Counted from the first letter of the stretch, positions 15,674-24,441 are shown. The stretch: 33,331 bases of DNA from an uncultured Clostridia bacterium (GCA_946185345.1 CAMHJC010000014.1:1-33331); one strand, 5' to 3'. Translations and numbers: made by a program. The notes: a model not told the origin generated them from the letters alone.

Positions 15674-16750
15674 ATGGCTAAACGCAGAGTCGGTATTTTG
15701 ACAAGCGGCGGAGACTGTCCCGGTCTCAACGCTGCCATCAGAGGTGTGGCATACGCTTCATTCAACCTAATGGATGTGGAATTCGTCGGAATCAACGACG
15801 GCTACAAGGGACTGATTGACGGTACGTATCATGAGATGAAACCGGACGATTTCACGGGATTGTTGACGCTCGGCGGCACCATTCTTGGCACCAGCCGTCA
15901 GCCTTACCGCAATATGCGCGTAATCGAGCAGGACAACGTGGACAAGGTTGCCGCTATGAAGAAGAATTACAGGGACATGAAGCTTGACTGCCTTGTTACA
16001 CTGGGCGGCAACGGTACCCACAAGACCGCCAACCTTCTCAGCGAAGAGGGCCTGAATGTCATCGGTCTGCCCAAGACCATTGACAACGACATTTACGGCA
16101 CCGATGTGACTTTCGGTTTCCACAGCGCCGTTGACATTGCCACCGATGTGGTCGACAGAATTCACACAACCGCCAACAGCCACGGCAGAGTCATGGTCAT
16201 CGAGATTATGGGCAACAAGGCCGGATGGCTGACGCTTTACGCCGGAATAGGCGGCGGAGCGGACGTGATTCTGCTGCCGGAGATTCCTTATGACATCAAC
16301 AAGGTCATCGAGACGGTGGAAAAGCGCACCGAAAAGAAGAGAAAATTCAGCATCATCTGCGTTGCCGAAGGCGCCATCGACCTTGAGGAATCCGTGATGA
16401 AGAAGAAAAAGCGCATCGAAAAGCGTGCCGCCGAGAATTACACTTCGGTCAGCTACCGTGTCGCCGACCAGATTCAGAAGGCCACCGGCATGGAAGCCAG
16501 AGTGGTGGTTCCGGGTCATTACCAGAGAGGCGGTTCTCCGTCCGCCTATGACAGAGTGCTTGCCACACAGTTCGGCGCTTACGCGGCGAAGCTCATCAAG
16601 GATGAAAACTACGGCAATACCGTTGCCATGATAGACGGCAAAGTCGGACACAATCCTCTTTCCGAAGTGGCCGGTAAGACAAAATTTGTGCCGGTTGACA
16701 GTGAAATCATCAAAACCGCCAAAATGACGGGTGCAAGCTTCGGTGACTGA
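15674..16750 (+). CDS. pfkA: 6-phosphofructokinase, mixed-substrate type
   Basis: Phosphorylates fructose-6-phosphate to fructose-1,6-bisphosphate. The 358-residue protein shows SGGDCPGLNAAIRG, LGTSRQPY, the nucleotide/PPi loop GGNGT (111-115) and PKTIDNDI (133-140) with catalytic Asp 137. By family knowledge, Gly at the position of E. coli G104 favours ATP while Lys at the position of G124 is typical of PPi-dependent enzymes; here Gly 114 and Lys 134 occur together, and the usual Asp of GGDG is Asn 113. The phosphoryl donor is therefore uncertain. The ATG at 15674 has GGGAGGTAA upstream. No clear terminator separates it from the glg cluster 297 bp downstream. Confidence 0.93.
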   Translation: MAKRRVGILTSGGDCPGLNAAIRGVAYASFNLMDVEFVGINDGYKGLIDGTYHEMKPDDFTGLLTLGGTILGTSRQPYRNMRVIEQDNVDKVAAMKKNYRDMKLDCLVTLGGNGTHKTANLLSEEGLNVIGLPKTIDNDIYGTDVTFGFHSAVDIATDVVDRIHTTANSHGRVMVIEIMGNKAGWLTLYAGIGGGADVILLPEIPYDINKVIETVEKRTEKKRKFSIICVAEGAIDLEESVMKKKKRIEKRAAENYTSVSYRVADQIQKATGMEARVVVPGHYQRGGSPSAYDRVLATQFGAYAAKLIKDENYGNTVAMIDGKVGHNPLSEVAGKTKFVPVDSEIIKTAKMTGASFGD

Positions 16751-16955
16751 CGAATTGACTAAAAATCTGCTTTTGTCACAAACGAATGGTGTGTAATTCG
16801 ATATGTTGCACAAATAAAGCTAAGAAAAATCTCAAAAATGCGACTAACGGTGAATATTTTTGATTAAAAAATAATTAATCGGCTGAAAACTCAGCATTAC
16901 TTACAAAAAAGAATTCGCCGTTATCAATTATTTTTAAGAAAATTGCTAAAAAAGC
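16751..16955. other. AT-rich gap between pfkA and the glgB promoter
   Basis: No gene seen. A small hairpin GCTGA-AAAC-TCAGC lies near 16881-16894, and a long-range CGAATT/AATTCG pairing near 16751-16800 is too loose to be a good terminator. The remainder is AT-rich and leads into the glgB promoter. Confidence 0.5.
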
Positions 16956-16984
16956 TTGCATTTTAGCATATAATTTGGTATGAT
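16956..16984 (+). promoter_or_regulatory. Promoter of the glgBCDA cluster
   Basis: TTGCAT (16956-16961), 17-bp spacer, TATGAT (16979-16984). A leader of about 55 nt follows with a possible TAACC/GGTTA stem and the site AGGAG before glgB. Confidence 0.7.
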
Positions 16985-17047
16985 ATAAGCGTAACCATTT
17001 AGTTATTTGGTAATACGGGTTATTAATTTTTTAGGAGTTGAAGCAAA

Positions 17048-19342
17048 ATGAGCAACGAAAAAAACATTTCATCGGGAGGAAATCTCGCACAGCATCTTTT
17101 TTACGAAGGTAAAAATGTCCGTGCTTACGAATATCTCGGTGCACACCGTCAGAGCGACGGTTCGGTAGTTTTCCGCACATGGGCTCCCAATGCCAAGTCT
17201 ATTTCCGTTGTGGGTGATTTCAATGACTGGAATCCTCAGGCCAACTACATGTACAAGTGCAACAGCGGCGGCGTGTGGGAATGTGAAATCCAGGGCGTCG
17301 GTGACTTCTGCGTTTACAAGTACTGTGTCGAGTCCAATTGGAACACCATGACACAGAAGAGCGATCCTTATGGCTATCATTTTGAGACCCGTCCGTCAAA
17401 TGCTACCAGATTTTACGACATTGAGGGTTTCGAGTGGCACGACCAGGATTGGCAGGCCAAGCAGTCTCCCGATAAGCTCGACAAGCCCATGAACATTTAT
17501 GAGATGCATGCCGGTTCATGGAGAACCTATCCTGACGGCAATCCCTTCGGCTATGTCAAGCTGGCGGAGGAGCTGGTTCCTTACCTCAAGGAAATGAATT
17601 ACACACATGTAGAGCTCATGCCTATGACCGAGTATCCCTATGACGGTTCGTGGGGATATCAGGTGTGCGGCTACTATGCGCCTACATCCCGTTACGGCGA
17701 GCCTAAGGACTTCATGAGATTTGTCGATATCCTGCATGAAAACGGCATTGGCGTTATCACGGACTGGGTTCCTGCTCATTTCCCGAAGGACGCTCACGGT
17801 CTCTACCGCTTTGACGGCACACCGACATACGAGTATTCCGACTGGCGCAAGGGCGAGCATAAGGAATGGGGTACCTGCGTATTCGATTTCGGACGCAACG
17901 AAGTCCGTTCCTTCCTCATCTCCAACGCACTGTTCTGGCTCGACAAGTATCACATCGACGGACTGCGCGTTGACGCTGTCGCTTCGATGCTCTATCTCGA
18001 CTACAACCGCAGCAACGGCGAATGGATGCCCAACATCTACGGCGGCCATGAGAACCTCGAGGCTGTTGAATTCCTCAAGATGCTCAACACCGCTGTCAAG
18101 GAATATTATCCTAACGCCATGATGATCGCTGAGGAATCCACCGCATGGCCTCAGGTCACAGGCAAGCCGGAAGACGGCGGCCTGGGCTTCACCTTCAAGT
18201 GGAACATGGGCTGGATGAACGACTCCATCAGATATTTCTCCATGGATCCTGTTTATCGTTCCTATGATCACAACCTGCTGACCTTCTCGCTGATGTATGC
18301 CTTCTCCGAGCATTTTGTACTTGCTCTTTCCCACGATGAAGTGGTTTACGGCAAGGCTTCCATGCTCCAGAAGATGCCCGGCGATTACTGGCAGAAGTTT
18401 GCTGGCCTCAGAGCATTCCAGACATACGTCATGGCTCACCCTGGCAAGAAGCTCAACTTCATGGGCGCTGAAATCGGTCAGTTCGACGAGTGGAATTATC
18501 AGAAACAGCTCGACTGGAACCTGCTTGAATATCCGATGCATGCAAAGCTCAAGGAATTCAACAAGCAGCTCAACAAGTTCTACCTCGATCATCCCGAACT
18601 GTGGGAGGTCGATGATTCCTGGCACGGATTCCAGTGGATTGCCCTTGACGACTATCAGCAGAGCGTCATCAGCTTCCGCAGAATCGACAAGCTGGGCAAC
18701 GAATTGATCGCCATCTGCAACTTCTGCCCTGTCAGACGTGAAGGCTATCGCATCGGTGTTCCGGTACACGGCAGATACACCCAGATATTCTCCTCCGATG
18801 CGGCTGAATTCGGCGGCACCGGCGAGAACAACGGCACAGTGGCCAGCACCGAGGATATTCCGATGCATGATCAGGAGCAGTCCATCGCGGTCAATCTGCC
18901 TTCGCTCTCCGTACAGTTCTATCAGCTCTCGGCCAGACTGCCCAAGAGACCGAAGCCTGTAGTGGAGCCCGAAGAGGACGAAGCAGCCGAGACAGCCGAG
19001 GCCGCTGAGACAGCCGAAGCTGCCGAAGAAGCTCCCAAGCCTGCTCCCAAAAAGCGCACCACCAGAGCAAAGAAGGCCGCTGCCGAGGAAAAGGCTCCCG
19101 AGGAAGCTAAACCCGAAGAGGCTAAGGAAGAAAAGCCTGCAGCAAAGAAGCCTGCTTCCAGAGCAAAGAAAACCACCGCTTCCAAGGCACAGAAAGCCGA
19201 CGAAGCCGCCGGTGACAAGCCTGCTCCCAAGAAGCGCGCAACAAAGGCGAAGAAAGCCGAGCCTGCGCCCGAAGCAGAGCCTGTCGCAGAAACTCCCGCA
19301 GAGTCTGCCGAAGCAAAGACAGACGCACCTGCCGAGGAATAA
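17048..19342 (+). CDS. glgB: 1,4-alpha-glucan branching enzyme with histone-H1-like tail
   Basis: Creates alpha-1,6 branches in glycogen. The N-terminal CBM48-like domain (about 25-115, with VVGDFNDWNP) precedes a GH13 barrel with DWVPAHFP, the nucleophile Asp 309 in GLRVDAVAS, the acid/base Glu 362 in AEESTAWP and Asp 430 in LSHDEVVYGK; an all-beta C-terminal domain ends near residue 633. The first 633 residues correspond to a complete enzyme. Residues 634-764 are an added low-complexity tail of Ala, Glu, Lys and Pro, containing three copies of a PAxKKxxxxAKK pattern, like histone H1 or AlgP tails. The reading frame is continuous through the tail. ATG 17048 follows TAGGAGTTG. First gene of the glycogen cluster. 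Confidence 0.96.
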   Translation: MSNEKNISSGGNLAQHLFYEGKNVRAYEYLGAHRQSDGSVVFRTWAPNAKSISVVGDFNDWNPQANYMYKCNSGGVWECEIQGVGDFCVYKYCVESNWNTMTQKSDPYGYHFETRPSNATRFYDIEGFEWHDQDWQAKQSPDKLDKPMNIYEMHAGSWRTYPDGNPFGYVKLAEELVPYLKEMNYTHVELMPMTEYPYDGSWGYQVCGYYAPTSRYGEPKDFMRFVDILHENGIGVITDWVPAHFPKDAHGLYRFDGTPTYEYSDWRKGEHKEWGTCVFDFGRNEVRSFLISNALFWLDKYHIDGLRVDAVASMLYLDYNRSNGEWMPNIYGGHENLEAVEFLKMLNTAVKEYYPNAMMIAEESTAWPQVTGKPEDGGLGFTFKWNMGWMNDSIRYFSMDPVYRSYDHNLLTFSLMYAFSEHFVLALSHDEVVYGKASMLQKMPGDYWQKFAGLRAFQTYVMAHPGKKLNFMGAEIGQFDEWNYQKQLDWNLLEYPMHAKLKEFNKQLNKFYLDHPELWEVDDSWHGFQWIALDDYQQSVISFRRIDKLGNELIAICNFCPVRREGYRIGVPVHGRYTQIFSSDAAEFGGTGENNGTVASTEDIPMHDQEQSIAVNLPSLSVQFYQLSARLPKRPKPVVEPEEDEAAETAEAAETAEAAEEAPKPAPKKRTTRAKKAAAEEKAPEEAKPEEAKEEKPAAKKPASRAKKTTASKAQKADEAAGDKPAPKKRATKAKKAEPAPEAEPVAETPAESAEAKTDAPAEE

Positions 19343-19425
19343 TCCGGCCGGGAAAAGCATAAATATGTCAGGTGCATCAGACGTCTGATAATGATAAATC
19401 TTCAGAAGAAACCCAAACAGCTTTA

Positions 19426-19470
19426 CAGCTCACTCAAGGCGGCGCGCGGACTACGCTGCCTTGAGTGCTG
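19426..19470 (+). promoter_or_regulatory. Large hairpin in the glgB-glgC gap
   Basis: CACTCAAGGCGGCG (19431-19444) pairs with CGCTGCCTTGAGTG (19454-19467), 14 pairs including one G-U, plus a flanking CAG/CTG. No T-run follows, so it may be a processing or stability element that sets glgB and glgCDA apart. A 14-bp perfect palindrome ATCAGACGTCTGAT precedes it at 19376-19389. Confidence 0.6.
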
Positions 19471-19552
19471 TATGTTGTATCATCAACCATAAGCAAAAGA
19501 GGCAAAACGCTACGGAAGCTCAACAAGCGATACGCAAGGAGGAATAAACAAG

Positions 19553-20770
19553 ATGTATCCAAAGCAAGAATGTATTGCAATGCTGCTTGCAGGCGGACAG
19601 GGCAGCAGACTTTATGCCCTGACCAAAAGAATTGCAAAGCCGGCGGTACCGTTTGGAGGCAAATACAGAATCATAGATTTTCCGCTGTCCAACTGCGTCA
19701 ATTCCGGCATAGACACCGTCGGTGTCCTGACGCAGTATCAGCCGCTCGTACTCAACGACTACCTGGGCAACGGTCAGCCGTGGGATCTTGACACCATGTA
19801 CGGAGGCGTTCATGCGCTTCCGCCTTATCAGGGAACACACGGCGCCGATTGGTACAAGGGTACTGCCAACGCTATTTATCAGAATATTCCGTTTATCGAG
19901 AGATACAACCCCGATTATGTGGTCATTCTCTCGGGCGACCATATCTATAAGATGGATTATTCCGAAATGCTCGCCTTCCACAAGTCGCACAAAGCCGCCT
20001 GCACTATTGCGGCCTATCAGGTGCCGATGGAGGAGGCCTCCCGTTTCGGTATACTCAACTGCCGTGAGGACGGCTCCATCTATGAATTCGACGAGAAGCC
20101 GAAAGTGCCGAAGAGCAATAACGCTTCGATGGGCATTTATATCTTCAGCTGGGATAAGCTGCGCAAGTACCTCGAGATGGACGAAGCCAATCCCGAGAGC
20201 AGCAACGACTTCGGCAAGGACGTGCTTCCTGCCATGCTGAACGCAGGCGAGAAGATGGTCGCGTGGAAATTTGAAGGCTACTGGAAGGACGTCGGAACCA
20301 TTGATTCCCTCTGGGAAGCCAACATGGATCTGCTCGATCCCAACGATCCGCTCGATATGTCCGATCCTTCATGGAGAATCTTTACCCGCAATCCTATCAT
20401 GCCGCCTCACTATGTCGGCAAGAATGCGGACTGCCAGAATTCGCTTGTCACCGAGGGCTGTATTGTCAATGGTAAGCTGGAATTCTCCATTCTCTTTGAG
20501 GGCGTACAGGTTGAGACCGGTGCGAAGGTCACCGAATCCATCATCATGCCCGGCGCCAAGGTCATGGAAGGCGCTGTGGTTCAGTTTGCCATTGTCGCCG
20601 AAAACGCCGTCATCGGCCCCGGCGCCGTAGTCGGCGAACGTCCAGAACAGATGGAAAACAGAGACGACTGGGGCATTGCCGTCATCGGCGGAGGCGTCAA
20701 GGTCGGCGCTAACGCTGTGGTCAAGGCAAAGGCCATGGTTGAAGAGGATATTCCGGAGGTGACAAAGTAA
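19553..20770 (+). CDS. glgC: Glucose-1-phosphate adenylyltransferase, catalytic subunit
   Basis: Makes ADP-glucose from ATP and glucose-1-phosphate, the committed step of glycogen synthesis. The 405-residue protein has the full nucleotidyltransferase motif [16 protein letters not shown], the conserved [18 protein letters not shown], the substrate-site segment [11 protein letters not shown], and a C-terminal left-handed beta-helix region. AAGGAGG lies 9 bases before ATG. Its stop codon overlaps the start of glgD by one base, so the two are translationally coupled, in line with the GlgC-GlgD heteromer known in Firmicutes. Confidence 0.97.
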   Translation: MYPKQECIAMLLAGGQGSRLYALTKRIAKPAVPFGGKYRIIDFPLSNCVNSGIDTVGVLTQYQPLVLNDYLGNGQPWDLDTMYGGVHALPPYQGTHGADWYKGTANAIYQNIPFIERYNPDYVVILSGDHIYKMDYSEMLAFHKSHKAACTIAAYQVPMEEASRFGILNCREDGSIYEFDEKPKVPKSNNASMGIYIFSWDKLRKYLEMDEANPESSNDFGKDVLPAMLNAGEKMVAWKFEGYWKDVGTIDSLWEANMDLLDPNDPLDMSDPSWRIFTRNPIMPPHYVGKNADCQNSLVTEGCIVNGKLEFSILFEGVQVETGAKVTESIIMPGAKVMEGAVVQFAIVAENAVIGPGAVVGERPEQMENRDDWGIAVIGGGVKVGANAVVKAKAMVEEDIPEVTK

Positions 20771-21885
20771 TGAGAGGAAATAACGTAGTAGGTATCATTT
20801 TTTCCAATATGCATGACGATACCATGCAGCAGGTCACCAATATCAGAACATTCGGTTCGGTGCCGTTCGGCGGCAGATACCGCACCATCGACTTCCCGCT
20901 GTCCAATATGGTCAATTCGGGCGTCAACAAGGTAGGCGTTATCACCAAGAGCAACTATCAGTCGCTCATGGATCACCTCGGATCGGGCAAGGCATGGGAT
21001 CTCTCGAGAAAGAGCGAAGGTCTGTTCATCCTTCCTCCGTTCGGCAACGGCAATCAGATGTACAACAACCGCATCGAGGCTCTCGACGGCATTTCCAGCT
21101 TCCTCAAGAACTGCAAAGAGGAATTTGTCATTCTCGCTGACTGCGACATGATCTGCAACCTCGATTTCAAGAAGGTGCTCGACTCACATCTCGACACCAA
21201 CGCCGATATTACCATCGTCTACAAAAACAGCGAAATGCCCGCCGATCTCAGCGAGCCGGTTGTGCTGGAACTCAACGGTCAGGACAAGGTTACCGACATC
21301 GTTGTCGGCAGCAAAAAGGGCGAAAAGGCAACATGGAGCATGGGAATCTATGTCATGAGAAAGGCCTTCCTCCAGAAGACAATCGCCGAAGCCGTCAGCA
21401 GAAACCGCAGCAATTTTGTGCGTGACATTCTGCAGAGAGGCGTGCTGGAAAACAAGATCTACGGTTACAGATTTGAAGGCTACGTCGGTACGCTGGATTC
21501 CATGCAGTCTTATTTTAAAGTCAACATGGATCTGATGAATATGGAGGTTCTCAAGGATCTCTTCAATCCGATGCGTCCGATTTACACCAAGGAAAGAGAC
21601 GAAATGCCCACCAGATACGGCCTCGGCTCGGTGGTTACCAATTCCATCATCGCCGACGGATGTGTCATCGAGGGTGAAGTGGAAAATTGTGTACTCTTCC
21701 GCGGCGTGCATGTCGGCAAGGGCTCCAAGCTTGCCAACTGCATCATCATGCAGGATACTGTGATCGGCGAAAACACAGTGCTCACCTATCTGGTCAGCGA
21801 CAAGGACGTTACCTTCAGCGACGGCAAGGCCATGATCGGCACAGAGTCTTACCCGATTTATGTTTCAAAGGGCAGCGTGGTCTGA
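20770..21885 (+). CDS. glgD: GlgD, regulatory-type subunit of ADP-glucose pyrophosphorylase
   Basis: A 371-residue paralogue of GlgC. It keeps FGGRYRTIDFPLSN and EGYVGTLDS, but the GGQGSR catalytic loop of GlgC is replaced by FSNMHDDTM, so by itself it should have little or no activity. In Bacillus, GlgD acts as the partner of GlgC and raises its activity. The start overlaps the glgC stop (TAATG), supporting equimolar synthesis. The beta-helix C-terminus is shorter than in GlgC. Confidence 0.95.
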   Translation: MRGNNVVGIIFSNMHDDTMQQVTNIRTFGSVPFGGRYRTIDFPLSNMVNSGVNKVGVITKSNYQSLMDHLGSGKAWDLSRKSEGLFILPPFGNGNQMYNNRIEALDGISSFLKNCKEEFVILADCDMICNLDFKKVLDSHLDTNADITIVYKNSEMPADLSEPVVLELNGQDKVTDIVVGSKKGEKATWSMGIYVMRKAFLQKTIAEAVSRNRSNFVRDILQRGVLENKIYGYRFEGYVGTLDSMQSYFKVNMDLMNMEVLKDLFNPMRPIYTKERDEMPTRYGLGSVVTNSIIADGCVIEGEVENCVLFRGVHVGKGSKLANCIIMQDTVIGENTVLTYLVSDKDVTFSDGKAMIGTESYPIYVSKGSVV

Positions 21886-21892
21886 TTTTCCG

Positions 21893-21928
21893 GCAATGCG
21901 TTGAACCAAAATCAACCTGATCCATTGC
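21893..21928 (+). promoter_or_regulatory. Hairpin in the glgD-glgA gap
   Basis: GCAATG/CATTGC encloses GTTGA/TCAAC with an asymmetric internal loop and a 7-base loop. It has no T-run; possibly an mRNA-processing or stability element. Confidence 0.35.
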
Positions 21929-21961
21929 ACAACAGATCTCGATAAGGACGGTTTATTTATT

Positions 21962-23392
21962 ATGAAAGTTTTGTATGTAACAAGCGAGGCTATGCCTTTC
22001 GCCTATTCCGGCGGACTCGCCGAGGTTGCGGGAAGCCTCCCTTACGCATTGCGTCAGCGACTCGTGACCTGCCGTGTGGTAATGCCCCTTTATGACGGAA
22101 TCCCTCAGGAGCTCAAGGACAGCATGAAATTCATTGTGAGTCTGTCGGTTCCCGTAGCCTGGAGACGTCAGTACTGCGGCGTTTTTGAAGCGAGATACAG
22201 AGGAATCAACTATTACTTCATCGACAATCAGTATTACTTCAAGCGCAAGGGATACTACGGACATTACGATGACGCCGAGAGATTTGCGTTTTTCTCCCGT
22301 GCCGTTCTGGAAATGCTGCCGTATGTCGACTTCAAGCCGGATATTATTCATGCCAACGACTGGCAGACAGCACTTGTGCCTGTATTTTATCATCTTTTCT
22401 ACTCTAAGAATGAGTGGTTCTACGGCACCAAGACTGTCTTTACCATTCACAATATTCAGTACCAGGGCAAGTACGGCATGGAACTGGTGGAAGAAGTACT
22501 CGGCATTCCCGAGAGCGAAAAAGGGCTGGTGGAATTTGACGGCAGCATCAATCTGCTTAAGGGCGCTATCGAAACCGCCAATATTGTCACCACATCAAGC
22601 CAGACTTACGCTGAGGAACTGCGTGATCCGTGGTTCTCATTCGGATTGGATTCCATTATCCGTGACCGCTGGTCAAAGATGAGGGGTATTCTCAACGGTC
22701 TTGACACTGCCGCCTACAATCCCGAAACAGACGTCATGACATACGCGCAGTACGGCGATGATTCATTCATTAACGGCAAGGCGATCAACAAGCGGGAGCT
22801 TCAGCGCAGGCTTTATCTTCCCGAACGCAAGGACGTGCCGATGATCGGCATGGTCAGCAGCATGGTCACACCCAAGGGTATGGACATTCTGCGCGATGTG
22901 CTGGAAGAACTGCTGCAATATGCCGATGTGCAGTTTGTGATACTCGGCTCGGGCGACTGGGAATACGAGGAGTATTTCAGACAGATGCAGGAGAAGTACA
23001 GAGACAAGTTTGTCGCATGCTTCGGATTCATTCCCGAACTGGCCCGCAAGATCTATGCGGCGAGCGACATGTTCCTTGTTCCTTCCAAGCTTGCCCCCGG
23101 ATCAAGCGCCCAGATGGTGGCGCTCCGTTACGGCAGTATTCCGATTGTCAGAGAAACAGGCGCTTTGCGTGACACCGTCTCCGACAGCGCAGACGGCTAC
23201 GGCAACGGCTTTGTATTCCAGGCCTACAACGGCAGGGAAATGCTCAACGCCATTTACCGTGCTCTGGGCGGCTATTCCAACCGTGACGGCTGGTATATTC
23301 TGGTCAAGCGCGCCATGAATTGCGACAACAGCTGGGGCAAGCGTGCCAAGCAGTACCACAATCTCTACAAGGAATTGCAGGGCGAACAATAA
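21962..23392 (+). CDS. glgA: Glycogen synthase-like GT5 protein with altered active site
   Basis: A 476-residue GT-B fold protein by position and similarity GlgA, which adds glucose from ADP-glucose to glycogen. The fold is complete: MKVLYVTSEAMPFA at the N-terminus, HANDWQTAL, FTIHNIQYQG (His 163 kept), GILNGLD, and a C-terminal Rossmann domain. Several key positions differ from E. coli GlgA: K15 is Tyr 15 (AYSGGL instead of KTGGL), R300 is Ser 300 (VSSMVTPKG), and the FEPCGLxQ loop with E377 is LAPGSSAQ (Ala 378); K305 is kept. The Tyr-Ser-GGL change may be normal in related Clostridia, but loss of the Arg and Glu would be expected to cripple catalysis. AAGGACGG lies 10 bases before the ATG. 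It may be a pseudoenzyme or a specialised paralogue. Confidence 0.9.
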   Translation: MKVLYVTSEAMPFAYSGGLAEVAGSLPYALRQRLVTCRVVMPLYDGIPQELKDSMKFIVSLSVPVAWRRQYCGVFEARYRGINYYFIDNQYYFKRKGYYGHYDDAERFAFFSRAVLEMLPYVDFKPDIIHANDWQTALVPVFYHLFYSKNEWFYGTKTVFTIHNIQYQGKYGMELVEEVLGIPESEKGLVEFDGSINLLKGAIETANIVTTSSQTYAEELRDPWFSFGLDSIIRDRWSKMRGILNGLDTAAYNPETDVMTYAQYGDDSFINGKAINKRELQRRLYLPERKDVPMIGMVSSMVTPKGMDILRDVLEELLQYADVQFVILGSGDWEYEEYFRQMQEKYRDKFVACFGFIPELARKIYAASDMFLVPSKLAPGSSAQMVALRYGSIPIVRETGALRDTVSDSADGYGNGFVFQAYNGREMLNAIYRALGGYSNRDGWYILVKRAMNCDNSWGKRAKQYHNLYKELQGEQ

Positions 23393-23466
23393 CGAAGTTC
23401 TGAGCTGCGGCTGAAAACAGGGCTGGTACAGTCTTGTTTTCGTCCGGGCTTAGTATATCAATCAAT

Positions 23467-23515
23467 CCGTGCGGAAATAGCGGCGATTTTGAGCTGTTTT
23501 CCGCACGGTTTTTTT
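23467..23515 (+). terminator. Terminator of the glg cluster
   Basis: CCGTGCGG (23467-23474) with CCGCACGG (23501-23508), extended by AAA/TTT, followed by seven T. A weaker hairpin without a T-run (GAAAACA/TGTTTTC) lies just upstream at about 23412-23441. Confidence 0.9.
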
Positions 23516-23524
23516 GATCAGGCG

Positions 23525-23570
23525 AAAAAAACAGATGCACAGCGATTTTGCGTGTCGTGCATCTGTTTTT
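23525..23570 (-). terminator. Terminator of the XRE gene
   Basis: A 14-bp stem (23527-23540 with 23557-23570), flanked by A/T-runs so it can also act on the plus strand. On the minus strand the U-run is from 23531 down to 23525. The stem overlaps the stop codon of the XRE gene. Confidence 0.85.
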
Positions 23571-24270
23571 ATTTGTTTTCCTGTGTAAAATCCATGGCTT
23601 TTTCGGCGCTGCGGATGAGGTTCATCAGCGAGGAAGCGTAGAGCTGATAATCCCGGTTGATGCTGTCAAAGGACATTTCAAGCGGCCCGGTGTCTTTCAG
23701 CGGCTCCATGCCGTCAATTTCCCTGCCGGCGGCCAGCGAACTGATATGTGATTCGATAATGCTCATGGAAGCGTCGGAGAATCCTTTGAAGGTGTTTTCC
23801 GAAACAGAAAAGAAGCTGGAGGAATTCTGCTGATTGGCGGAATAGAGCAGGCGGAACATTTTGTAAACCGAGATCATCTGGTAGAGTGAAATCTGGTTGG
23901 TTAAATCGTGATTGTCGACCTTCTGCAGCAGATCAAAGATGATGTTGAGTGAATTGGCGATCAGCTTTTTGTTGAGAATCGGCAGGGTAGAGCCCTTCAG
24001 GAGATTGTCATCGGCCTGATCCGGCTCAGGAATGTCACTGACCGTAAGCTTCGCTCCGCTGCGGTCGGAAGTCCTGCCCAGCAGGTAGTCGCAGGAAACG
24101 CCGTAGTAATCGGCGATTTTAATCAGGAAATCCAATCCGCATTCCCTTGCGCCTCGCTCATAATGCGAAAGCAGCGCCTGAGAAATATTCAAATCCTTTG
24201 CCGCGTCCTTTTGCGTAATATTGCGCTCGGTTCGCAGCAACGTAATAATTCGCGGAAAGCTGTCATTCAC
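23569..24270 (-). CDS. XRE-family transcriptional regulator
   Basis: A 233-residue DNA-binding protein. The N-terminal 65 residues are a Cro/CI-type helix-turn-helix (ITQKDAAKDLNISQALLSHYERG, split here as ITQKDAAKDL and NISQALLSHYERG), followed by LDFLIKIADYYGVSCDYLLG, the classic end of this fold. The remaining 165 residues are mostly helical and match no domain I recognise; they may sense a ligand or mediate oligomerisation. The GTG at 24270 is preferred, with CGAGGTGAT about 10 bases upstream; the frame stays open further up to 24384 but runs into promoter-like DNA. Transcribed away from the histidine phosphatase gene, with a shared 170-bp region, so it could regulate itself and that gene. 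Confidence 0.88.
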   Translation of the reverse strand: MNDSFPRIITLLRTERNITQKDAAKDLNISQALLSHYERGARECGLDFLIKIADYYGVSCDYLLGRTSDRSGAKLTVSDIPEPDQADDNLLKGSTLPILNKKLIANSLNIIFDLLQKVDNHDLTNQISLYQMISVYKMFRLLYSANQQNSSSFFSVSENTFKGFSDASMSIIESHISSLAAGREIDGMEPLKDTGPLEMSFDSINRDYQLYASSLMNLIRSAEKAMDFTQENK

Positions 24271-24303
24271 TGAAAAATCACCTCGGTTATCTCTATGAAA
24301 TAC

Positions 24304-24332
24304 TTGATTATATGCAAAAATACAGTTATAAT
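24304..24332 (+). promoter_or_regulatory. Promoter of the histidine phosphatase gene
   Basis: TTGATT (24304-24309), a 17-bp spacer and TATAAT (24327-24332). It lies within the divergent region just upstream of the XRE start, well placed for control by that regulator. No convincing minus-strand promoter for the XRE gene was found. Confidence 0.55.
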
Positions 24333-24441
24333 AGTATAGAAAGAATTTGTATTTTTTTATTCCGAATAGCATAAATGATAGCATAAACCGGGTGTCATTT
24401 CAAGAGTTATTTATAACAATTTGTCATTTGGAGGCAGTTTT

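Noticed and set aside
18947-19339. The GlgB tail considered as a frameshift artefact or separate small basic protein.
   Set aside because: The frame continues without interruption from the catalytic part, repeats are in frame, and no internal ribosome site and start is seen before the tail.
17516-19360. A 614-codon minus-strand open frame opposite glgB, rich in Gly, Leu and Cys in its first part.
   Set aside because: It mirrors the low-complexity tail and codon bias of glgB; no promoter or ribosome site on that strand.
24301-24384. An upstream extension of the XRE protein by up to 38 residues.
   Set aside because: That stretch is AT-rich and contains promoter boxes, the residues are atypical for the family, and GTG 24270 has a good ribosome site.
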